64,000 nt of DNA from Zonotrichia leucophrys gambelii (Eukaryota; Chordata; Aves; Passeriformes; Passerellidae). The stretch spans positions 8,994,001 through 9,058,000 of the forward strand of contig NC_088178.1 in assembly GCF_028769735.1 (NCBI RefSeq), written 5' to 3'. Shown here piece by piece: positions 48,301-58,400 of this stretch (position 1 is the first letter of the stretch; the number at the start of each line of letters is the position of its first letter). The position numbers and the translations under genes were made by a program. The notes beneath the pieces are model-generated. The model made no database searches. It saw only the letters and a list, made by a program, of their open reading frames with translations, and was not told where the DNA came from.

Positions 48301-49037
48301 GTCTGGATGGTGTAAAGTTCCATTCCCAAAGACCAGAAGAGGAGAAGAGAAAGATGATTGCTCACCAAAGTCATGGTGAAGAGTGTGGATAGTGCTGTTG
48401 ATCATGAAGACTTGTGGGGACCTGGGGGACAGGACTGACCTTTACTGCAGGGCACTCTCCTGAGCAGGGAGATCCATCACAGACTTCCACTGGACCATCC
48501 ATCCAGGCTTCCCAACCAAGAGAAATGCCATGGCGGAGAAGCATACAGCACATAACCAAGAGGTGGATCTTAAGTACTTCTAAGCTTGTTTTTACCATAT
48601 TGACAGCTACTACAAGAAACTGCTTCTTGAATTCATATCCTTTTCATTACAGAATTTTAAGATTAGTTGTTTTGGCAGCCAACAAATATATTATGGAGGA
48701 TTTTCTCCTTGGAGTTATTTTCCTGTTAAAAATGCAAATATAAGACAACACAAATGAAAGTGTTGAAAAATGAAAGTGGGAAAAAACTAAGGTGTCATTG
48801 TCCTAGCTTCATTCTGGGTTCAGACTACATTTGAGCCTCTTCAGATATTCTGGAAATAGCCAGTTCTGATATGCAGTGACTGCTATGGCTGGGCTCTTAC
48901 ACCAAGTTTTTCAGGTAGCCTGGAGTGCTGACAGGTATGCAAGACTGGATTTCACAGGCACTAAAAATCAAAAGTTAAAGTTTTATAAGGTGTTTTAGTT
49001 AAACAGATTAAATGATAGTTTTGAAGAGGTAAACTTG
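45309..49037. other. Intergenic sequence between the two ERV insertions
   Basis: No gene was recognised. It contains a run of about 27 T at 46598-46624 and a 17-bp repeat at 47741-47785. The stretch 47960-48560 is somewhat GC-richer, but its open frames lie on both strands and resemble no family I know. Confidence 0.55.
47741..47785 (+). repeat. 17-bp tandem repeat, nearly three copies
   Basis: AGCTATAATTCCTTTAT is repeated from 47741 and 47758, with a partial third copy from 47775. Confidence 0.85.
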
Positions 49038-49043
49038 GGCCAC

Positions 49044-49727
49044 TGTCGGATCTCAAAATCTCAGCCCTGAGATGCTGAGCCTCCGAGACCAGCTTGGGGG
49101 TCTCGGGAGTCCTGGAATGTTGCCAGAAGTGTCTGGTAGCTGGACTTTAACCCTACACAGGAGACGACAAGGATGAGGGCTTCACAGGGCTTCACCGGGT
49201 GAATGGTGAAGGGATTAGCTAATTAGAGGGTGAGACACAAGGTTTAAGATTTATGTACAGGGGGGTTTAGAGGAGTAAGATGGAGGAATTGGGGTGTGTC
49301 CTGTCCTCCTCCTTCTTCCTCCTCTCCTCCATCTTCTTTGGCCACGGTGGCACCTTTCTATTGGTTATTACTGAGAGTACACCGAGTTATAACAATAGAT
49401 GGTATTGGGGAAAAATGATAAATATTGTATACGTAGCAAAGGGTATAAAGATAGGTGCCTGCCCCGGAGGGAGACGGAGTGTGCCCATGGCTGACTGCTG
49501 TGCGGATCTCTGTCTGGCTGAAAGAACATCTTTTAGATAAACAATTAATAAACATAAAACCAGAAAGAAGAACTGAAGCCTCTTCTCGTCTTTCGATACC
49601 CGGGCTGTCCCAAGGTCACCCAGGGCCCTTCCAGGCCCCTCAAACAACAGAAGATAAACCTGACATATTGGCGTCCCTGGACGGACCACGAACCACCAAA
49701 ACCTTTCGGGGGAAGATAAACAGAACA
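49044..49727 (+). repeat. 5' LTR of provirus
   Basis: Starts TGTCGGATCTC and ends GATAAACAGAACA. TATA motif TATAAAG at 49444-49450; AATAAA at 49547-49552. A strongly pyrimidine-rich strip lies at about 49296-49335. Near its end, 49666-49715 holds a PBS/tRNA-Asn-like block inside the LTR. The end is fixed by comparison with the 3' LTR, which stops at the target duplication. Confidence 0.93.
49669..49711 (+). other. tRNA-Asn-like primer-binding block inside the 5' LTR
   Basis: TGGCGTCCCTGG is a 12-base exact match to the reverse complement of the tRNA-Asn 3' end including CCA (tRNA recalled from memory). After an 8-base mismatched stretch, CGAACCACC and then AACCTTTCGG again match the T-loop, T-stem, variable-loop and anticodon-stem complement, with a 2-base insertion. 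The match thus runs about 40 nt, past the usual 18-nt PBS. It lies before the LTR end, and the 3' LTR carries the same block at about 52391-52432. Confidence 0.75.
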
Positions 49728-49729
49728 TT

Positions 49730-49765
49730 TGGCTTCCACTGGGTGAGCTCTGACCACCACAACCT
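49730..49765 (+). other. Primer-binding site following the 5' LTR (diverged tRNA-Asn type)
   Basis: Two bases after the LTR end comes TGGCTTCCACTGGGTGAGCT, then CTGACCACCACAACCTT. Against the tRNA-Asn reverse complement this has one inserted A and few substitutions, and the similarity continues through ACCACCA and ACCTT. It is in the standard PBS position. The working primer is inferred, not shown. Confidence 0.65.
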
Positions 49766-50005
49766 TCAAAGCCCTGAAGAAAAAGAGAGAGAAGAAGACA
49801 AAAAAAGCCAGCAGAGACTGCAAAAAAAAAAAACCAGCAGTCACTGAGAATTCCACCTCTCAGTTTCTGCCGAAGAGAATTCGTAGCAGAACAGCCCGGA
49901 CTGGAACCAGAAGGCGCCCTGGGTCCACCTCTCGTGATCTGCTGGACAGATCGAGACGTCCAGACTGCTCTGGCGACAGATTTGGTAAGAAAGCCTGAAA
50001 ATAAC

Positions 50006-50056
50006 ATGGGAGGCACACCTTCCCAGGAACAACGGGAAATTTTGTCCACCTTATAA
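50006..50056 (+). pseudogene. gag-start remnant
   Basis: An ATG-Gly start (MGGTPSQEQ...), suitable for N-terminal myristoylation as in retroviral matrix proteins, follows the leader and a splice-donor-like site. The frame is stopped by TAA at 50054-50056, after 16 codons. In the same frame after the stop, a short stretch still looks like matrix-type sequence before entering tandem repeats whose period is not a multiple of three. No capsid or nucleocapsid motif (no CCHC knuckle) was seen. Assignment to gag rests on position and the MG start. Confidence 0.55.
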
Positions 50057-50083
50057 GGTGTGACACAAACATACAAAAAATTA

Positions 50084-50322
50084 TTAGCTCTGGCCTTAAA
50101 AGGCCAGGAAAGTAGACCCCCGAGACGCACCAGACGTCCGGGGGGGGGCCCTCAAAAGAGGGGGGAGCAATGCAAGACTCCGGAAAAAATTAGCTCTGGC
50201 CTTAAAAGGCCAGGAAGGTAGACCCCCGAGACGCACCAGACGTCCGGGGGGGGGACTCTCTGAAAGAGAGGGGGGAGCAAGGCTCCAGGAAAGAAAAAAT
50301 TAGCTCTGGCCTTAAAAGGCCG
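50084..50322 (+). repeat. Tandem repeats of 106-110 bp in the proviral leader/gag region
   Basis: Copies begin with TTAGCTCTGGCCTTAAAAGG at 50084, 50190 and 50300 (third copy partial). Each holds a small hairpin, GGCCTT-AA-AAGGCC, and the first two also share CCCCCGAGACGCACCAGACG, a poly-G run and an AGAGGGGGGAGCAA-like purine run. The period is not a multiple of three, so the array is not maintained as coding sequence. Confidence 0.9.
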
Positions 50323-50359
50323 AGAAGAAAAATGCTCTTGGAGAAAAAAGAGCAAGAAA

Positions 50360-51165
50360 TATTATTAAAATACCCGGTCCCAAAACCCAGAAACCCTGAG
50401 AAACTCCCAAAAAGCGTCCAGAAAGCCCAGAGAGCATGGAGGACTCAGGACCGAGGGGGGAGAGCAGGGGGGGAAGAAAAAGGGATCGGGGGAGGCGCTC
50501 TCTCGCGATGCAGCGGCAACGGAGCAGGGAAGCCAGGCTGCGGCGGAGCAGGCGGGGAGCGCGGGTGAAGAAAAAACAGAGAAGGCGTGTTCAGATACGG
50601 CTTTGCTAAGCTCAGGGCCGGGGGGTGCAGCGGTCCCGGGGGCCGGCAAGGCAGCAGAAACGCGCACGGCGGGCAAAACTCGCAAAAAACCCGGGGGGGA
50701 GAAGCCACAAACCAAAGCCGGGGCGTCTGACCCATGCAGCGAAATTAGGGAAAATTGCGCAATCCCAGAAAGGCGGTCAGGGAGACGCAGGAGGCGCGCG
50801 GTTGTGACGCAAAAAAAACCCGGTGCGAGTCGCGGCAGAGCGCGGGTGCCGGCGGGACGGCCGCACACGCTGACGAAAGGCCACACACACACACAGCGTC
50901 GGAGGAGGAGGAGACAGTCAGGGGCAGACCGAGGGGGGAAAATTCAGAGGCGGAATAAAAAGGGAGAGAAAAAAATTACCTCGGGAGAGACACAGAGCAG
51001 CTCGGAAAGCACGCATGCGCCGAGCGCGGGCGGGGGCGGGCCAGACCCCCGGTGACGTCTCAGGCGAGGAGGGGCCCTCTCCAGACTTGGTGCCTTTGGT
51101 AAAAACCCTCGGGGTCCCAAGCCTCTCCCCTCCCGGGGAGGCTTGTGTGTTTTCTAACCCTATTG
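50360..51165 (+). other. GC-rich internal segment of provirus, origin unclear
   Basis: GC-rich DNA rich in CpG and purines on the + strand, with open frames on both strands coding for Arg/Gly/Lys-rich sequence. It contains a (CA)n of about seven units near 50883. It does not resemble protease, polymerase, integrase or envelope. It may be remodelled gag-coding or captured non-viral sequence. Confidence 0.5.
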
Positions 51166-51499
51166 TCAGTTGAATCAAAAACTAGGTAACCCCTGAGTGA
51201 GCTTGCAGACAGCAACAATCGCGGAACAAAGAGGCAGTTGTCAGCAGAGCTACAGCATCATTTCGTAACAAGTCTGCAACTATCCAGCGATTTTCCTCAA
51301 CAAGATATAAGAAGAAACGAATACTCAGACAAAAGTCGGGACTCAGACTGCAAAGGACAACTCAGAAGAGAAACAAGAGAAACGAAAGACTCTGGGGGGT
51401 TTTTTCTCTTTGGGGTCTTGAATATTTCTGTATAAGAACGAAAGACTAGGAGGTTTTCTCCTTGGGATCTTGAATTGCAATAGGCAATGGAGTAAATTT

Positions 51500-51790
51500 A
51501 CCTATTACAGGGAAAACTGACAAAGGATCATATATTGATCAGCTGGTAGATTTCTTTGACATTTCTCCCATTTGGAGAAGAATTTTAAGGGCAGATTTCT
51601 TTGACATTTCTCCCATTTGGAGAAGAATTTTAAGGGTAGGATTTTATGTTTTAATAGTTTAGGATTTTATATTGTAATAGCTTTCCTAGTCCTCATCCAT
51701 GTCGTCCCAGATGCCATGAATTGGATTGTAAAAGAGGTTTTCTTGGGGCAAACAGAAGGGGGAGATGTCGGATCTCAAAATCTCAGCCCT
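51500..51790 (+). pseudogene. env C-terminal remnant (transmembrane end)
   Basis: A short stretch contains a hydrophobic segment (LGFYIVIAFLVLIHVVP) followed by a charged tail with FLGQTEGG, running into the 3' LTR just after the polypurine tract, as retroviral env genes do. A 45-bp direct duplication (copies from 51549 and 51594) and a 23-bp imperfect duplication (from 51636 and 51659) disturb it. Stops occur in the frame that continues from the 45-bp repeat. No surface subunit or fusion region is present. Assignment is by position and composition. Confidence 0.55.
51754..51765 (+). other. Polypurine tract
   Basis: AGAAGGGGGAGA abuts the TG start of the 3' LTR at 51766, the position of the plus-strand primer in retroviruses. 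Confidence 0.85.
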
Positions 51791-52449
51791 GAGATGCTGA
51801 GCCTCCGAGACCAGCTTGGGGGTCTCGGGAGTCCTGGAATGTTGCCAGAAGTGTCTGGTAGCTGGACTTTAACCCTACACAGGAGACGACAAGGATGAGG
51901 GCTTCACAGGGCTTCACTGGGTGAATGGTGAAGGGATTAGCTAATTAGAGGGTGAGACACAAGGTTTAGGATTTATGTACAGGGGGGTTTAGAGGAGTAA
52001 GATGGAGGAATTGGGGTGTGTCCTGTCCTCCTCCTTCTTCCTCCTCTCCTCCATCTTCTTTGGCCACGGTGGCACCTTTCTATTGGTTATTACTAAGAGT
52101 ACACCGAGTTATAACAATAGATGGTATTGGGGAAAAATGATAAATATTGTATACGTAGCAAAGGGTATAAAGATAGGTGCCTGCCCCGGAGGGAGACGGA
52201 GTGTGCCCATGGCTGACTGCTGTGCGGATCTCTGTTGGGCTGAAAGAACATCTTTTAGATAAACAATTAATAAACATAAAACCAGAAAGAAGAACTGAAG
52301 CCTCTTCTCGTCTTTCGATACCCGGGCTGCGTCAAGGTCACCCAGAGCCTTTTCAGGCCCCTCAAACAACAGAAGATAAACCTGACATATTGGCGTCCCT
52401 GGACGGACCACGAACTACCACAACCTTTCGGGGGAAGATAAACCGGACA
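51766..52449 (+). repeat. 3' LTR of provirus
   Basis: 684 bp, same length as the 5' LTR, with about 15 substitutions by eye, clustered in U5 and the last 60 bp. TATA motif at 52166-52172; AATAAA at 52269-52274. It ends GATAAACCGGACA, directly before the target duplication GGCCAC at 52450. It includes the internal PBS/tRNA-like block, which proves the block is part of the LTR. Confidence 0.94.
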
Positions 52450-52455
52450 GGCCAC

Positions 52456-55400
52456 AGATTTCAGTATTTTTTTTCCTTGACAGTTTAAAACTCAGGAACC
52501 AGTAGCAGAAAAGTTTGTTCTTCTTCATGGCAGCACAAAACTTTTTCAGTCGTCCTGAGTTTCTACCTTATTGATAATTTATTTTCTATAATTTATACAA
52601 CTACTTCTAATTTTAGAAATGTTTGAAAAATATACTTATGATGTACTCTAGCTACTCATAATTCTCATTCCCAATATCCAGGAGGTGGAGTTTGGCAGCC
52701 TGCTTATGACCTACTTGCTGGTTTTTGCCTGTGGCAGCTTGAGGTCAGATGCATGGGATATTTCTTTTCGGGAAGGTAAATTGTTGAAGTCCAAATAAAA
52801 ACATATGTTTAGATCTGTTTCTGTGATATAAATGCAATATTTTAAATACCAAAATCCTAAATATCTTCCTATTTAGGAATCCTAATTAATTTCCTTTATT
52901 CTTGAGTGATCCACACATGGATTATTCCACTATAGGTAGACTGGAAAAACATTTTGGAGACAAGATCTAAGAAAGCATAAGTATGCAATTTTCCTAAAAT
53001 TTAGCTTGAGCTGTTTAGTGTCTGATATGCAAAATGAGAAGTGGAAACAAAGACTAAAGGGAGTGGAATTTAGTCCTGCTCAGATTCAGTAGGAAGATAT
53101 GATTTGTGTACCACCTATCTCCTGCACAAATCCTCAAAAAGTGATAAACTGAAATGCCAGGTACAATTACACTTTACATAAACTTTGATTCAAGATTTAA
53201 TTACCCTATTTGGTGCATGCTCATGTACTGTCCTGGAAATCTGTAGGCCATTTCATCTGTTGGCATGATCTAGATGAATAATATAAACAAGTAATTTTAT
53301 TTTCTTTTTTAAAGCCTTAGTGGTAGTGTTACAATTTGTTTCATATTTCTTAACTCTTCTACATGCCTGGGAAAAAAAACCCAACCTCTTTGATTTAACA
53401 ATGACATATTAGAAACCAAAGCATGTGAAACATACTGGTGTTTTGCAAAAATAATTCTCCTGAAAGTTACTCCATGCTTATGCTGTCGTCAGTGTTAGGA
53501 AATTACACTTTCTTCTTTGTCTGTGCAATTTCTACACTGAGGTTTTATTTTCTTTCTTCTCTGCATTTTGCACTCATTTTCATATATCTGTCATTGGAAC
53601 ATTAAAAAATCATAAAAAAGCTTGGTGTTATAAAAGTCCTGACAGCACATTTTCAGCTTGTTTTATTTTTTTCTTGTTCAATTCACAATCAATGTTTGGC
53701 AACATCAAAGACTGTATATGAAGGTTCTTTTTTTTATCTAGACCTTTTATTTAGCATGTTTTTAACAACTGCTTGATAGCAGCCTCCTTTCCCCCTCCTT
53801 CTCCCACTGCAACCCCCCAAAATATGTCAAGTTTCTTCTAAGACAAGAAGAGGAAATGATTGGGTTGTTGTCTGCAAGGTTCCTGCCAACCACGCAAACT
53901 CTAGGTTGGGAAGGCACCTCAGAAGTTTGTGTTTTGGGCACTAAAGCTCAAAATGATGTTCATGTAGTGACTAAAAATCACATTAAAAGTAATTAGGCTT
54001 TTTCCCTGACTGTTCTTTGGGAAGCTGTTGCAGACCACCACGTCTCCTCTATTTCACCAAAGAGAGCGTGGTTAACTCTGGCTGACCAAGAGACACAGCT
54101 GACATATGTAGTAGGTGCAGTGTTTCTGGAAACATCTGTGCATAGATTAGTCTCTGCTCTAGAAAATGAGTGAGAAGCTTATTGAGGGGAAAAATATAAT
54201 TTGCATCAAGTATCTGATTTAATAAAGATATAAAGAAATTAATCTGAACTCTTTTGTAGTCTAACCTAATCTTGGGCAACACCAAGCCATTAATCAGGTG
54301 GGTAAAGATAGGAACCTTGCTCCTGCCTCTCTGCCATTTCATGTGAATTACAGTGCAGGAACATGTCTCTTGTATGGCTGATCAGTCACTGTCCTTGTCA
54401 GGACAATGTGCAGGAAGGATTTTGCACCCCTGTGAGTCCTGTGTTGATGTGTGCAGCCTTTTACTATTTGCAGTGTATTTGCAGTGGCAGAACACACTGA
54501 GGACTTGCCTGGCTGAGAGAAGAACCCAGCAGAGCCCTGCGAGTTTTAGCAGGGCTCAGTCAACACCTGGACAAGATGTTTTTCAGGATGCTATTCACTA
54601 GCCCCATAAGTCTTTCTAATTTGATGTTATTTGATGTGAATTGTGTGTAAGTAATGTTAATTATGCAATAGGTTTTGAAGAATATGTTTTGATTGTACAG
54701 TGGAAATGTCAGTCCCATTAACAATCATTATTACCTGTCAGAAAGCAGAGCAGCTTTCAATGAATGCTAATTTTTTATTCTGGTATCTGTGCAGATGCAT
54801 ACCAATGTTTTCTGTATGTTTTGTTAATTTGTATCCTTACACCAACCTTTCTCTCCAAGTTTTCTCTCTTTAGACTGAGTCTGGAAAAAAGAAAAGGAGG
54901 CTCTAACTTCAGGCCTCCTGTGAGTCAGCTTGTATTGAATATGTTTCTGAAACAGAGGTTGCCGTTATCAGAAAGCGGTTCATCTGCTGAAGTCTTTCCA
55001 AACTTTGCTCCCAGTGCTCTCTGGAATTTATTAAGTCTGTGGCAATGGTTCAGGAGTGTTGGAGCGGGGTTTTGGAAGCAGCTTTCCAAAAGGAAGAAAG
55101 TTGTCCTGTTTCACTTTGTTACTTCAAATTTGTATGAAAAGGAGATGTAGAAGAGCATTAGAGGGAACAAACAATATTTCTGCATCCCATGCTTCTTCAA
55201 AACCATGTTATATTAGTAAAGGCTCTGTACACAGTCCTTTACACTGGCAATTAGGATCTACTTATATAGCAGATCAGATTTTCAGCCCAAAATCGTGTCT
55301 TCCTTTCTTTCATTCTATTCTTGTAGAAGACCTAGAAGCTGAACATGAGGATGGTTCCTCCACCCTTTTCATGTTGCTGTTGAATTACCTACTTAGCTTA

Positions 55401-58400
55401 AGTTTTGCAAAAAGTATTACTGGGGGACTGGGCATTTTCTGTGCAACTTTTTTTTCTGAACTTATGACTTGTTCTCACTTGTGGGAAATATTGACAACAG
55501 CAAGTCTTTTTCTGGGAAAATTAATGTACCTTGTTTGATTCCTCTGGGTTTCTGTTCTTTGATGTTTGCTTAATTAAGGATTGATCCATAGATCTAAACT
55601 CATATTTTAATACTTTAAGAGGCTACAATAATTACATTTGTAATTTATAATACATTTTTTGAATATGTTATTGGCAACCTTTATGAAATCAGATGGACTA
55701 AGGAGTTAACAACAGTGTGCTTTGAACATGAGTGAACAGCAGGGGATAGTCAGTGTACCTGCATAGATTTTATTCACTTGTGTGTAATTGAAATGACTAT
55801 TTTATTAGGAAAAAGGTGAAAAGTGAGCAACAACAGCAGCAGGAGAATTATTGTTGGCTTGCTCTGACTTCCTGTGAATTGGATAGTCTGGAACAAAGTT
55901 TTCATTCATACATATTTTCTAGTATTTTTTTAGGGAGAGCAGTCCATGAAGCCTCCAAATTCAATTTCAGCCATCATGTCATGCCAGACAAAGCAGTAGT
56001 TTGTGGAGTACCTGGAACAAAACTATTATTCCATTTTTCACTTACAAAGGAAACTCCACCAGATTTCCATTTTTCCTTGCATAGGGTGGGATTAAAAGAA
56101 TAAACCAGAGATGGGGAAGATTGGTTAGGTAAAAGAAATAAAAGCACTAGGAATGGGTCTTGAGTGTGTGGGATCATTGATGGGATGAAGTTTATAGAAC
56201 AAGAAATGGTACATTTCTAGACATTTCATGAGAACATTTAGTAGTAATATGTATGCTCCTATTTTTGTATGCATATTGTAAAGTAAGTATTTTACTTCTA
56301 TTAAGTTTGTATGTGTAGATTTACCTAAGACACTGCAGATGTAGGAGCATTATGCTACATTAAATGTGCTGTAAGTAAATAACAGGAACACCCTAAGTGT
56401 CAGGTTCAGTTTGCAGGTAGTAAAATAGTGCCCTGTTTCAATGCAGTTTCATTAATGCTGCTGTACCCCATTATCAAGATTGTGAATGGACTGTATGCAT
56501 GGATTATGCGTCCTTGAATACCTCCTAAAAAGCTTTGAGCAAACCAAGAGTATTATACATTGGCTGTAAGATGCTTGTAGGAGAGTGATTAACATTGCTC
56601 CTTAGTGAGACCACACAAACAAGGTGTGGTATATACTCCCACATATAGCCTTAAGAGCCTCTAAAGCTTAGGGCAGATGAGGAGATGATACAAAGCTTTC
56701 AATGTTTCAGATGAGAAATGTAGAACAACAATTTTTTAAAGAATCTAAAAGACTAGACTTCTAAACATTAAAACACTGCCTCATTAGGCAGATGCTATGT
56801 TTTTCAAAATTACAATTCAATTGCATAAGCTTCAGATCTAAAAATGACTGATGGAAGATGTCTGCTAAACATCAAGTTATCCATTTTTTCCCCCACTACT
56901 ATAATATTATTTATAGGGGATAATTGCAGAAGAATAAGTAATTAGAACAGAAAGCATGATGTTAGGTGGAAATTAAGTTTTTAAGGAAAATCTGGGTCAC
57001 AGAAATAAATGAAAATTTCCCTCAGCTTTAATGAGCTAAGATTTCACTTTTGAAATTTAAGGTCTCGTTTTCAGTATTCCTTGGCCTGAAACAACCCTTT
57101 TAATGTATTTACTTCTGATTTGTTAATTTACATATAATACTTTATATATATACACCCACAGATCCATATGTATAATGAACCCAAATCTGTGATGTTCTGG
57201 AAGGTACGTAAACCGTGTGCCCAAATTAAAATATGTGAATTGTATAGTCCTCTATAAATCAGCTTTTTGATGCTAAGTGTGGTCTTACATACTCACACAT
57301 TGGAGATCTCTGTGGACAAAATCAGATATGTGAGGTCAATACTGCTCTCTTTAAAGTAAATCTAGATTTATAATAGCAGTGATTCTGAAGCAAAGTTCCA
57401 GAACTCTGCTGTCATTTTAAGAATGCAGTGCTTTGCTCATGTTCATTCAAGAATGTATATATGTCTGCAAGAAAGGTCAAAAAAAGGTTTACTGCTGAAA
57501 CTGTTATTCTTATCAAAAAGTTCTGCACAAACCAAGCAGTTTGCCTCTCGATGCTCTGTATGATAAAAACTGTTGTGAACACATCTTGAAAGAGAGCTTA
57601 AAATAATACCCTTACATTGGCCTTTTGATTAACTATTAATAGTAAGACTGCACTGTTTTAGAGTCCAACAGGAGTTTCTCAGTGGATGATGTGCCAGGGT
57701 GATTGCCAGCTATTAGAGCATCTTTCACCAAAAGCCTGGTGAAGGGAATGACAGAAATGTTTTGAAGTTTAGTAGTATATGCACTACAGAAAAAAAAGAT
57801 TAAAATGTAGGCAGAGAAGGAAGATATGCAAATTATAAGGCAAACATTGATCTTAAACACAAATTATTTTAGTGGGTTTTTTTGTATTTTTTTTATGGGG
57901 CAAATCAAAACCTGTTGAATAGAGGAACTCTGTTTCCGTAATGCTACATCTTTGAATAAGATCTGGCTTCACCTTAATCAGAATGACTGAGAAAAGGCAA
58001 CATTTTTGCTGGAGCTACTCGGTGGGTATGGGTTAATTTATTTATTTCCATTTCACAAAATAAAAGGAATTCTGATAATTCCATAAATGAATAGGGAGGC
58101 TTCTGGCTTTTCTGTGTGTCTCAGTGGCTGTACAGGATTATCCTTCACATTCTGCTTTACAATGACAGTCAAACAAGCAGCCACAAGCCACCAGATAAAA
58201 AATGTGTTTCTTCTTTTTGGCTTAGAAAAGGAGTTAAGTAATTTCCCCATGCTGTAAGAACTGGGACACTGAAAGTGAGGGATGAATTCCATGCACCAAG
58301 ACTGGTGGTAATACAGACCTTTGCAAGAAGTTATGTAAGCTTGAGCACTGCAGCACAAAAGTTGGTATCAGATTAATTGCAAATGAATCATTTGAATTAT

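Larger units (their letters stand above)
49044..52449 (+). mobile_element. Internally deleted ERV provirus (class II-like, 3.4 kb)
   Basis: Two 684-bp LTRs (49044-49727 and 51766-52449) enclose only 2038 bp. A 6-bp target duplication GGCCAC flanks it at 49038-49043 and 52450-52455. Order: 5' LTR, primer-binding-site-like block, leader with splice-donor-like GGTAAGA at 49984-49990, short gag-start remnant, ~106-110-bp tandem repeats, GC-rich segment, env-tail remnant, polypurine tract, 3' LTR. No protease, reverse transcriptase or integrase motif was seen. By eye the LTRs differ at about 15 of 684 positions (~2%), implying a fairly recent insertion. The 6-bp duplication fits alpha/beta-type retroviruses. 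It cannot encode its own mobilisation. Confidence 0.93.

Noticed and set aside
49280..49540. 86-codon frame in the 5' LTR, repeated at 52002-52262 in the 3' LTR
   Set aside because: It is LTR sequence (promoter and R-U5), present twice because the LTR is, with no protein family.
49666..49727. Ending the 5' LTR at 49665, with 49669 as the ordinary primer-binding site
   Set aside because: The 3' LTR continues with the same 62 bases up to the target duplication, so the current LTR includes them.
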